Positions 18,647 through 25,963 of a stretch of 43,335 nucleotides of DNA are shown piece by piece. Position numbers and translations under genes: made by a program. How positions within the stretch are numbered: position 1 is the stretch's first letter; the number at the start of each line of letters is the position of its first letter. The notes under the pieces were generated by a model. It ran no database searches and was not told the DNA's origin. It saw only the letters and a program-made list of their open reading frames with translations. This DNA comes from Chryseobacterium sp. S0630 (lineage in GTDB: Bacteria; Bacteroidota; Bacteroidia; Flavobacteriales; Weeksellaceae), in contig NZ_JAMZGF010000047.1 of NCBI RefSeq assembly GCF_024158915.1, positions 1-43,335 of the forward strand, given 5' to 3'.

Positions 18647-20446
18647 TTACTTCTTCTTATTTCTTTGCTGTTCCTGAGTTTTTTGCTGCTCCTGAGCTTT
18701 CTCCATCATTTCTCTCATTCTCTTCTGGAATTTACCTTCTGCTTTCGGCTTTTCCTTGTTAGACTGAATCTGAGCATGGATTTTTTTCTCATCCAGAATC
18801 ACATACTTAATAACAAGGATGATGAGGATGTTAATTGCATTCGATACAAAATAATACCATGAAAGACCAGAAGCCGAAGTGTTAAGGAAGAATAGGAATG
18901 TAATCGGGAAGATATACATTAACACCTTCATATTTGGCATTCCTTCCTGCTGAGGCTGCTGCATATTTCCTGAAGTCATTACAGTATAGATCAAAATAAC
19001 AACCGTACAAGCTAAAGCAAAAATACTTAAGTGATCTCCAAGGAAAGGAACTTTAAATGGAAGCTTGATCAAATCATCATAAGCTGTTAAATCCTTTGCA
19101 AACCAGAACCCTTGTCCTCTAAGATCAATAAAGTTCGGGAAGAAACGGAATAAGGCATAGAAGATTGGAATCTGAACCAATGCCGGTAAACATCCCGCCA
19201 TCTGATTTACTCCTGCCTTTCTGTAAACTTCCATTGTAGCCTGCTGTTTCTTCATCGGATCTGCATCCTTGAACTTCGCATTCACCTCATCAATTTCCGG
19301 ACGGATTACCTTCATCATCGCACTTAGCTTGTGCTGCTTATACATAATAGGTGAAAGGATCAGTTTCACAATGATCGTCATTACAAAAATTACCCAACCT
19401 GCTGATAATCCCCATGCAGCGATAATGCTGTATAACCACATGAAGAAATAACGGTTCATTGCTCCGATGAATGACCAACCTAAAGGAAGAATCTCATCAA
19501 AGTTTTTATCATAAGATTTAAGCAATGGTAAATCCAATGGCATAAAATACCATGTGAAATCCTGGTTCAGCTCACTTCCAGTCATTTGAACGAAACCTTC
19601 ATAGTTGAATTTCTTCAAATATTCTCCTTCTTCAACATTTTCCTGGTTTCCTTTATTTTGAGTGAATCCGTTTTTAGCTTCGATTACTGAAGAGAAAAAC
19701 TGCTGTTTTACACCAATCCAGTTAAGGGTTTCTTTTTCCTCTTCCATTGTGGTTCTTCCATCATAATCATAGTCTTTATAATTATTGAAAGCATAAGAAA
19801 ACTCAGAGTGAGACTGCTCCTGAGCTCTACCTTTTTCCAGGTTTCTTACATTATAGTCCCAAATGAAATCTGCTTTGTTATCAGAAGTAATTTTAGAAAG
19901 TCCCTGAGTTCTTACTTTAAAATCAAGGGTGTATTTTGGAAGCAGTGTGTAAATGAATTGAATTACAGCACCATTATAATCTGCAGTTAAAGTTACTGCA
20001 TTGCCATTAACAGTAGGTGAGAAAACTAAATCTTTAGTATTAACAATCTTCCCTGTTTTATCTTTAAACTGAAAACCGTAGTTGGAGTTATTTTTAGTGA
20101 TCAGATAAAGTGGCTGATCTGCATTGTCTGTTTTGTGATTGTAGGCTTTATATTTTAAAAGCTCTACTTTGGAAACCTGTCCTCCTAAGCTTGAAAATTC
20201 AAGTTTCAATTCATTATTTCCAAGGCTTGCCGTCTGGATTGCATTAGGAGTTACATTTGGATTGATATTGTTTGCCTGAGTTTGCTTTACGGCATTTTTA
20301 GCCTGTTCCGTTTTTTGCTCCTGAGCTTTCAACTCCGCTTCTTTCGTTTGTTTGTTCTGGAAATAGAACATAAAACCGAAGAGAACAAGGCATAAAACCG
20401 CGAAACTAATCATTTGCTTCTTATCGATTCCGTTGTTTTGTTGCAT
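18647..20446 (-). CDS. yidC: Membrane protein insertase YidC
   Basis: Inner-membrane insertase that helps membrane proteins fold and insert, alone or with SecYEG. The 599 residues match the long YidC of Bacteroidota. TM1 lies at about residues 13-29. The large periplasmic beta domain follows at about 60-345. The conserved insertase core starts around 355 (WLYSIIAAWGLSAGWVIFVMT) with KLILSPIMYKQHKLSAMMK, the cytosolic helical hairpin, MAGCLPALVQIPIFYALFRFFPN and the final segments FPITFLFFLNTSASGLSWYYFVSNAINI. A basic, Gln-rich tail ends QQRNKKK, suited to ribosome contact. It is downstream of pyrG on the same strand, with a 178-base gap holding a hairpin and a terminator-like stem. Confidence 0.97.
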   Translation of the reverse strand: MQQNNGIDKKQMISFAVLCLVLFGFMFYFQNKQTKEAELKAQEQKTEQAKNAVKQTQANNINPNVTPNAIQTASLGNNELKLEFSSLGGQVSKVELLKYKAYNHKTDNADQPLYLITKNNSNYGFQFKDKTGKIVNTKDLVFSPTVNGNAVTLTADYNGAVIQFIYTLLPKYTLDFKVRTQGLSKITSDNKADFIWDYNVRNLEKGRAQEQSHSEFSYAFNNYKDYDYDGRTTMEEEKETLNWIGVKQQFFSSVIEAKNGFTQNKGNQENVEEGEYLKKFNYEGFVQMTGSELNQDFTWYFMPLDLPLLKSYDKNFDEILPLGWSFIGAMNRYFFMWLYSIIAAWGLSAGWVIFVMTIIVKLILSPIMYKQHKLSAMMKVIRPEIDEVNAKFKDADPMKKQQATMEVYRKAGVNQMAGCLPALVQIPIFYALFRFFPNFIDLRGQGFWFAKDLTAYDDLIKLPFKVPFLGDHLSIFALACTVVILIYTVMTSGNMQQPQQEGMPNMKVLMYIFPITFLFFLNTSASGLSWYYFVSNAINILIILVIKYVILDEKKIHAQIQSNKEKPKAEGKFQKRMREMMEKAQEQQKTQEQQRNKKK

Positions 20447-20478
20447 TTTATTTTATATTAAAATTTTAAATTTAAAAT

Positions 20479-20497
20479 GTACGTACTGGTGTACGTA
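20479..20497 (-). promoter_or_regulatory. Palindromic hairpin in the yidC leader
   Basis: On the minus strand TACGTAC-ACCA-GTACGTA forms a 7-bp stem with a four-base loop; each arm is itself palindromic (TACGTA). It lies between a TATTTTTG -7-like box at 20509-20516 and the yidC ATG, so it would be in the leader RNA or could be a dyad operator. Confidence 0.4.
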
Positions 20498-20508
20498 ATT
20501 TGAGCTGA

Positions 20509-20516
20509 CAAAAATA
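20509..20516 (-). promoter_or_regulatory. Putative -7 element of the yidC promoter
   Basis: TATTTTTG on the minus strand matches TAnnTTTG. It lies 62 bases before the yidC ATG. The nearest upstream TTTG is only 12 bases away, too close for a standard -33 element, so support is partial. Confidence 0.35.
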
Positions 20517-20560
20517 CTGTTTTTTTATCAAAACTCTATGCTTTACGTTGTTACTATATA

Positions 20561-20596
20561 ATAAACTCAGGCTGATTATTCTCAGCCTGAGTTTAT
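20561..20596 (-). terminator. Terminator-like stem after pyrG
   Basis: A perfect 15-bp inverted repeat, ATAAACTCAGGCTGA against TCAGCCTGAGTTTAT, with a six-base loop, starting 28 bases past the pyrG stop. The following T tract is weak and mixed with A, so termination may be incomplete. Confidence 0.65.
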
Positions 20597-20624
20597 ATGT
20601 AGACGTTTATGATAAAATTTTACC

Positions 20625-22232
20625 TTATTTCTTTTCGCAAGCTTTAATAAACGCTCTGAATAAAGGATGCGGTGTCGCTACAGTACTTTTATATTCAGGA
20701 TGATACTGAACTCCCACATAGAATGGGTGATCAGGAAGTTCCAGTGCTTCTACCAAACCTGTTTCAGGGTTAGTACCTGTAGCAAGGAAACCATTTTTTT
20801 CAAACTCCTGAAGATAATCACTGTTGAATTCATAACGGTGACGGTGTCTTTCAGAAATATTTTTGGCTCCGTAGATATCGTTTAATTTAGATCCGTTTTT
20901 CAACGTACACTTCCATGCTCCAAGACGCATTGTTCCTCCTTTATCTACTACATTTTTCTGTTCTTCCATCAAAGAAATTACAGGATCAGGAGTAGCTGTA
21001 TCAAATTCCATAGAGTTTGCTTTGGTATGTCCTAAAACATTTCTTGCAAATTCAATTGTCATAATCTGCATTCCTAAACAGATTCCCAACATTGGAATTT
21101 TATTTTCTCTTGCATATTTTGCAGTAAGAACTTTTCCTTCAATTCCTCTGTCTCCGAAACCAGGAGCTACAAGTATACCATTCACTCCTTTCAGTGTATC
21201 TTTGATATTTTCTTCCGTAATATCTCCACTGTATACCCATCTTACTTTTACTTCAGTTTCAAGGTCAGCACCTGCATGTTTGAATGCTTCAGCAATAGAA
21301 ATATAAGAATCCTGAAGGGAAACATATTTTCCTACCAATGCAATTTCAACAGTTTTTTTAGGGTTCTGGAATTTTTTAAGGAAACTCTTCCAGTCTTTAA
21401 GATCTGCGTCTTTATCGCTTTTCAGATCAAGTTCTTTCAGTACTACATCATCAAAGTTCTGCTTCTGAAGATACATTGGAACTTCATAGATCGTTTCAAG
21501 ATCTTTACATTCGATAACATTATCTAAAGGAACATTACAGAACTGAGCTAATTTTGCTCTCTGATCTTTAGGAATTTTATGTTCTGTTCTACAAACTAAA
21601 ACATCTGCCATAATTCCGCTTTCCATCAACTGACGAACGGAGTGCTGGGATGGTTTTGTTTTTAATTCTCCACTTGAAGCCAGATATGGCAATAAAGTAA
21701 GGTGAATCACCATAGAATTTTTCTCTCCTAACTCCCATTTTAATTGACGAACAGTTTCAATATAAGGTAAAGATTCAATATCTCCAACAGTTCCTCCGAT
21801 CTCAGTAATGATGATATCGTAGTTCTGCTTGGAAAGCATTTTAATTCTACGTTTGATTTCGTTAGTAATATGAGGAATTACCTGAACTGTTTTTCCAAGG
21901 AAATCTCCTTTTCTTTCTTTTTCAATTACAGTCTGGTAAATTTTTCCTGTAGTAACGTTGTTGTTTTGGGATGTAGGAGCATCAAGGTAACGCTCGTAGT
22001 GGCCTAAATCCAGATCCGTCTCTGCACCATCTTCAGTCACATAACACTCTCCGTGCTCATAAGGATTCAAAGTTCCTGGGTCGATATTGATATAAGGATC
22101 TAATTTTTGGATCGTTACATTAAAGCCGCGTGATTTTAGTAGAAGTCCCAGAGAAGCAGAAACGATTCCCTTTCCCAAAGATGAAGTTACACCTCCTGTC
22201 ACAAAGATGTACTTTGTATTCTTTTTACTCAT
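20625..22232 (-). CDS. pyrG: CTP synthase (glutamine-hydrolysing)
   Basis: Amidates UTP to CTP using ATP and glutamine. The synthetase half opens with FVTGGVTSSLGKGI (P-loop) and contains DPYINIDPGTLNPYEHGE and GGTVGDIES. The C-terminal class I glutamine amidotransferase carries GICLGMQ with the nucleophilic Cys, and YHPEY with the catalytic His-Glu. From the ATG at 22232 the protein has 535 residues, typical length. An in-frame TTG at 22250 lies inside the -7 promoter box and was rejected as start. It supplies CTP, which the CdsA-type enzyme across the divergent spacer also uses, though nothing shows they are linked in function. Confidence 0.97.
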   Translation of the reverse strand: MSKKNTKYIFVTGGVTSSLGKGIVSASLGLLLKSRGFNVTIQKLDPYINIDPGTLNPYEHGECYVTEDGAETDLDLGHYERYLDAPTSQNNNVTTGKIYQTVIEKERKGDFLGKTVQVIPHITNEIKRRIKMLSKQNYDIIITEIGGTVGDIESLPYIETVRQLKWELGEKNSMVIHLTLLPYLASSGELKTKPSQHSVRQLMESGIMADVLVCRTEHKIPKDQRAKLAQFCNVPLDNVIECKDLETIYEVPMYLQKQNFDDVVLKELDLKSDKDADLKDWKSFLKKFQNPKKTVEIALVGKYVSLQDSYISIAEAFKHAGADLETEVKVRWVYSGDITEENIKDTLKGVNGILVAPGFGDRGIEGKVLTAKYARENKIPMLGICLGMQIMTIEFARNVLGHTKANSMEFDTATPDPVISLMEEQKNVVDKGGTMRLGAWKCTLKNGSKLNDIYGAKNISERHRHRYEFNSDYLQEFEKNGFLATGTNPETGLVEALELPDHPFYVGVQYHPEYKSTVATPHPLFRAFIKACEKK

Positions 22233-22247
22233 TAGATTAGGTTTGTG

Positions 22248-22278
22248 CAAAGTTATGGGAAAAAGAGATACAAAGCAA
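22248..22278 (-). promoter_or_regulatory. Promoter of pyrG
   Basis: On the minus strand TTG, 20 bases, then TAACTTTG, an exact match to TAnnTTTG at standard spacing. The box ends 15 bases before the ATG at 22232, which implies a very short leader and decides the start codon. Confidence 0.7.
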
Positions 22279-22345
22279 TCTTTTACATTTTGAAAATGAT
22301 AAAACCCGCTTCAAACAATTATAAATCCTGATAAAATTTTTTATC

Positions 22346-22353
22346 TATATTTG
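22346..22353 (+). promoter_or_regulatory. Putative -7 element of the lipid operon
   Basis: TATATTTG matches TAnnTTTG, 32 bases before the first ATG of the six-gene lipid cluster. No clear TTG is seen at the -33 position, so support is partial. Confidence 0.45.
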
Positions 22354-22385
22354 ATATAAGCAAATGAAACAAAGCTATAACCAAC

Positions 22386-22988
22386 ATGATTTCCGTCTAT
22401 AAACTAAAACCAAAATTCCAGCAGCTCCTCACGCCTGTCTTATTATTTTTCCACAAAAATAAAATCACAGCCAATCAGATTACCATCAGTTCTATCCTTT
22501 TATCGATAATTATTGGGCTATTATTCTGGAATGCGGATATCTCGAAATGGTTCTTCCTAAGTCTTCCTGTCGGACTACTTCTAAGAATGGCTTTAAACGC
22601 TTTGGACGGAATGATGGCCAGGAAATTCAATCAGACCAGTAAACTTGGAGAGGTTTTGAATGAGCTAGGTGATATTGTTTCAGATATGATTATATTTTTC
22701 CCGCTTCTTAAATTTCAACCCGAGAGTTTATATCTTATTGTCATCTTCATCATACTGAGCATTATCAATGAATTTGCCGGATTAATGGGAAAAATTGTGG
22801 GAAAAGAAAGACGTTATGAAGGTCCTATGGGAAAAAGTGACCGTGCTCTTATCCTTGGACTGTATGGTTTATTAATGCTTATCGGAGTTAATATTTCCGG
22901 GGTTTCCCAATATATTTTTGGAATTATCATTGCTCTACTTTTGATCAGTACTTATATCCGACTTAAGAAATCTTTGCATGAAGCCTGA
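22386..22988 (+). CDS. YnbA-like CDP-alcohol phosphatidyltransferase
   Basis: Integral inner-membrane protein of the class I CDP-alcohol phosphatidyltransferase family, which moves a phosphatidyl group from a CDP-lipid to an alcohol. The 200 residues carry about six membrane segments. The signature region is NALDGMMAR then, eight residues on, GEVLNELGD. Against the family pattern D-xx-DG-xx-AR-x8-G-xxx-D-xxx-D, the first and third Asp are Asn here (Asn71, Asn92), while Asp74 and Asp96 are kept. As I recall, E. coli YnbA has the same NALDG and LNE(T/L)GD forms, so this is probably a subfamily trait rather than decay. It is the first gene of the operon and overlaps the next by 11 bases. The alcohol substrate is unknown. 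Confidence 0.88.
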   Translation: MISVYKLKPKFQQLLTPVLLFFHKNKITANQITISSILLSIIIGLLFWNADISKWFFLSLPVGLLLRMALNALDGMMARKFNQTSKLGEVLNELGDIVSDMIIFFPLLKFQPESLYLIVIFIILSIINEFAGLMGKIVGKERRYEGPMGKSDRALILGLYGLLMLIGVNISGVSQYIFGIIIALLLISTYIRLKKSLHEA

Positions 22989-23778
22989 AGAAAATAAATT
23001 TGCAGATGTTCCTTTAAGGGTAAAAACATGGATCTACATCATTATTGTTTTTGCGCTGGGTATTTCACATCCTGTTGCCATGACCGTTTTTGTTTCGTGG
23101 ATAAGCTATCAATGCTTTTTTGAATTTTCAAGGATGTTTAAAATTCATGCATCGCCTGTTTTCCCTTCACTGTTCATAGGTTTTCTACAGTTTTTCTTCC
23201 TATACTTTTTAAATATTGAAACCTATCTTTTGTATAGTTTTCTTATATCAATACTTATTTTCTGTCGTTTTATCTTGTCGGGAGCTCCCAAAAAGCAATT
23301 GTACGGAATTTCAGTTGCTTTATTGATCTGTCTTTTCGCTTTCCCCCATTTGTTGTGGATAAGGGAAAGATCTGATGGATTGACTGCCATTATATTTATT
23401 GTTGTTGTGACAGAACTGAACGATGTATTTCAGTATCTGATGGGAAAATTTTTCGGAAAACATAAAATAACACCTCAAATAAGTCCCAATAAAACTTTGG
23501 AGGGCCTTATCGGAGGTGTCTTTCTTACTGTTATTTTGAGTAATATTTTAGGATATTTTCTGCTTGAAACTGGTATTCTGACTAACAGTATTTTAGGAAT
23601 CGTTCTTGGAATTTCAGGATTTTTGGGAGATATTTTTATGTCTTATATAAAAAGGAAAACCGGGGTAAAAGATACTGGAAACCTTCTTCCTGGGCATGGT
23701 GGCCTTCTCGACAGAATGGACAGCTTGGTGTTCAATGCTCCCCTATTCTTCTGGTTATTTCCTCTTCTGATCAAATAG
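22978..23778 (+). CDS. YnbB-like CdsA-type phosphatidate cytidylyltransferase
   Basis: Polytopic membrane enzyme expected to form CDP-diacylglycerol (or a related CDP-lipid) from phosphatidate and CTP. The 266 residues end with a full CTP_transf_1 signature: Ser222, Lys225-Arg226, then GVKDTGNLLPGHGGLLDRMD, with Asp232 and Asp245/Asp248 for metal binding. SPNKTLEGLIGG at about 165-176 is also typical. The housekeeping CdsA is presumably elsewhere in the genome, and this copy sits with a phosphatidyltransferase, so it may make a dedicated CDP-lipid pool. The ATG at 22978 overlaps the end of the preceding gene by 11 bases, and the next gene begins 7 bases after its stop. Confidence 0.92.
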   Translation: MKPEENKFADVPLRVKTWIYIIIVFALGISHPVAMTVFVSWISYQCFFEFSRMFKIHASPVFPSLFIGFLQFFFLYFLNIETYLLYSFLISILIFCRFILSGAPKKQLYGISVALLICLFAFPHLLWIRERSDGLTAIIFIVVVTELNDVFQYLMGKFFGKHKITPQISPNKTLEGLIGGVFLTVILSNILGYFLLETGILTNSILGIVLGISGFLGDIFMSYIKRKTGVKDTGNLLPGHGGLLDRMDSLVFNAPLFFWLFPLLIK

Positions 23779-23785
23779 TAAAGCA

Positions 23786-24826
23786 ATGGATGAAAAATTT
23801 AAAAGAGCAGTTATTTTTTCAGGAGGTGGAACGAGACTGATGATTTATCTCGGGATTTTTGCGGCTCTGGAAGAGCTCGATCTCAAGCCGGATCTTCTGA
23901 TTGCTTCCTGTGGTGGTTCATTTACTGCTACCATCATCAATGCATTCCCCGATCATCTTTCCCGAAAAGAATACCTGCAGTCAGAAGAATATTTTCAGTT
24001 TGTTTCAGGTACTGTACTGACAAAGCAGAAAAAGCTTTCGCAAATAGGACTTTTTTCACTGAAGAAGATATTTGATAAAAGAAAAGCACCGTTTATTGAA
24101 GATGTTTTCAACAGATACCTTGTTGAAATGCCTCAAGACCTATCCCTATGTTTTCCATCCATTAAAAACGTTCAGTTTTCAAAAGAAATCCCCACGATCA
24201 TTATTGGTTCTGAACTTCTTTTTACACCCGAAGAATGTGGACAAAAAAGAAATGAAAGAAAATTATATCAAAAAACAATCTTCACAGATCCTGAAACAGC
24301 AAAGAAGATTAATTCTGAACAAATTACCAGCAGCTCTGAAAGTTTGAAAAACAGTGCTATTGAAGAATTTCTCAAAATTGTCACAAACTTTTCCCTGCTT
24401 GAAAGTACCAGAGTTTCTATTTCCGATATGTTTTATGTAGAACCGGCATTTCTTCAGGGAAAACACTTTGCAGGTGGCGCTATAGATCTTGTACCTGCAG
24501 AAATAAGTCAACATCTTGCACAGGAAATTATTACTGAAAAGAAACAATTTTACAACGCTGTGGAAGAAGCACTTGTGCGTTCCGTCCTTGGATTCAGCGG
24601 AAATGAAAGACTTGCAGAAACCAACCAACTTTTATCCGGCTTGCAGATTGATACGACGAATATAAAACAAGAACTGGAAGGACATTACTTGAAAAAAGGA
24701 ATTGACTGGAGAAAATTTGAGGTCTGTTTTTCATTCCCGAAAAACTATCAGCAATTTGTGAAAGACATGGAAATACAATGGCAGTATGGGTTTGATCAAA
24801 CGATGAAGAGTATTAAAAAGAGATGA
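23786..24826 (+). CDS. Patatin-like protein with altered catalytic residues
   Basis: A 346-residue protein with the start of a patatin-like phospholipase fold: AVIFSGGGTRLMIYLGIFAALEEL, with the glycine-rich oxyanion loop GGGTR at 13-17. At the nucleophile elbow, where patatins have G-x-S-x-G, this protein reads A-S-C-G-G, placing Cys42 in the Ser position. At the usual DGG motif it reads FAGGAIDLVP, with Ala229 in the Asp position. Both catalytic-dyad residues therefore appear changed. It could be a pseudoenzyme, a lipid-binding scaffold or an acyl-transferring enzyme with a Cys nucleophile; sequence alone does not decide. It has no signal peptide. It starts 7 bases after the cytidylyltransferase gene and is not part of E. 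coli ynbABCD as I recall it. Confidence 0.75.
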   Translation: MDEKFKRAVIFSGGGTRLMIYLGIFAALEELDLKPDLLIASCGGSFTATIINAFPDHLSRKEYLQSEEYFQFVSGTVLTKQKKLSQIGLFSLKKIFDKRKAPFIEDVFNRYLVEMPQDLSLCFPSIKNVQFSKEIPTIIIGSELLFTPEECGQKRNERKLYQKTIFTDPETAKKINSEQITSSSESLKNSAIEEFLKIVTNFSLLESTRVSISDMFYVEPAFLQGKHFAGGAIDLVPAEISQHLAQEIITEKKQFYNAVEEALVRSVLGFSGNERLAETNQLLSGLQIDTTNIKQELEGHYLKKGIDWRKFEVCFSFPKNYQQFVKDMEIQWQYGFDQTMKSIKKR

Positions 24827-24855
24827 CAAATACTCCAATTGAGGACGTGCAAATT

Positions 24856-24990
24856 CCCCTCCCGCAGAGGGATGGCGAAAATTCAAAGAATTTTTGACGG
24901 GGTGGTTCTAAGACCACTTTTTAAGTTTCGGCTAAAGCCAATGGAAATGTTTTATTTTTATTTTAACGGGCTAAAGCCCGTGCCTATTGA
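24856..24990. repeat. Intergenic repeat with several small inverted repeats
   Basis: This gene-free stretch inside the lipid operon holds short palindromes: CCCCTCC/AGAGGG, AAAATTC-AAA-GAATTTT, GTGGT/ACCAC, GGCTAAAGCC at 24930-24939 and ACGGGCT-AA-AGCCCGT at 24966-24981. It reads like dispersed non-coding repeats I associate with Flavobacteriia. The open frame at 24839-25036 through it has no protein-like features. The rest of the gap up to 25207 is AT-rich with nothing recognised, so a second promoter could lie there. Confidence 0.55.
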
Positions 24991-25207
24991 ATATCTTAGT
25001 TTTATAAATAATATTAAAACCATTAAGAAAGTTTAAGAAATAAAGTATAGTTAAGATGAATCATCCTGATTTTTAAGCTTAAAGCAAAGCTCATCTTCAT
25101 ATTCTAAACATCTAAAAAAAATCTTAATGTTTCAATCGTTAAAAACATTCACCTTATTTTCACTTTTAAAATCTATTTTTACAAAAAATGAAAACCACCA
25201 AACACTT

Positions 25208-25963
25208 ATGAACGTTTTTATCGCAGGCGGAACTTCAGGTATTGGCTATGCACTGGCCAGACATTATCTTTCTAAAGGATATTGTGTAGGAATCTGCGGA
25301 AGAGATCTTACTAAAATACCAGAGAATAATTTTAAAGATTTAAAAGCTTTCCAGACAGATGTTTGTGATTCAAACGCTATATTATCCACATTACAGTCTT
25401 TTCTTGTGGATAAAAGTACACTTGATATTTTCATTAACTGTGCCGGTAGCTACGCAGAAGATGTAGCAGGAAGAATTTCATATGAAGAAGCTGAAGAAAT
25501 GCTTCAAACCAATATTCTGGGAACGGTAAACTGTTTCGAGGTGGCCAGAAAGGTAATGAAGAACCAGAAAAAAGGAAGTATTGCTGTAATTGCATCTGTT
25601 TCCGGTATATTGGAATATCAAAACTCCAGTTTGTATACAAAAACCAAACGTTCAGTAATTCAGATTGCGGATGCTTACCGAAGAGCATTGAAACCTTTTG
25701 GAATTTCCGTTACTACCATTGCGCCGGGATATATTGATACTGAGAAATTAAGACAACTCAATCAGAATGATCTAAGCAAAAAACCATTTCTTACCGATGT
25801 AGAAACAGCAGTCTCCGTCATCTCGGAAGCGATTGAAAAACAGAGGAAGCTCATTATTTTTCCTGTAAAAATGAAATGGATGATGAAATCTTTATCTCTG
25901 CTTCCTTCTTCATTGTTAAATATCATCATGTTCAGAAAAGCCCAATGGATGAAAAACGACTGA
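25208..25963 (+). CDS. Short-chain dehydrogenase/reductase (SDR)
   Basis: Cytoplasmic NAD(P)-dependent oxidoreductase of the classical SDR family. From the ATG at 25208 it has 251 residues, standard size. The cofactor loop is GGTSGIG at 7-13, with GRD after beta-2. INCAG (76-80) replaces NNAG. The catalytic set is Ser130, Tyr143 and Lys147 (YTKTK), followed by the APGYIDTEK segment. A longer frame from 25127 adds 27 residues ahead of the cofactor strand and was rejected. The C-terminus is basic and hydrophobic (KMKWMMKSLSLLPSSLL), suggesting membrane association. It overlaps the next gene by 19 bases. Lipid-gene context suggests reduction of a keto-lipid or lipid precursor, but this is inference. 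Confidence 0.88.
   Translation: MNVFIAGGTSGIGYALARHYLSKGYCVGICGRDLTKIPENNFKDLKAFQTDVCDSNAILSTLQSFLVDKSTLDIFINCAGSYAEDVAGRISYEEAEEMLQTNILGTVNCFEVARKVMKNQKKGSIAVIASVSGILEYQNSSLYTKTKRSVIQIADAYRRALKPFGISVTTIAPGYIDTEKLRQLNQNDLSKKPFLTDVETAVSVISEAIEKQRKLIIFPVKMKWMMKSLSLLPSSLLNIIMFRKAQWMKND

Noticed and set aside
22233..22250. TTG start that would lengthen pyrG by 6 codons
   Set aside because: It lies within the TAACTTTG -7 box of a promoter with correct spacing; the ATG at 22232 gives the standard CTP synthase N-terminus.
24839..25036. Open frame of 65 codons in the lipid operon gap
   Set aside because: It runs through a patch of small inverted repeats and has no start context, domain or low-complexity signal typical of a real gene.
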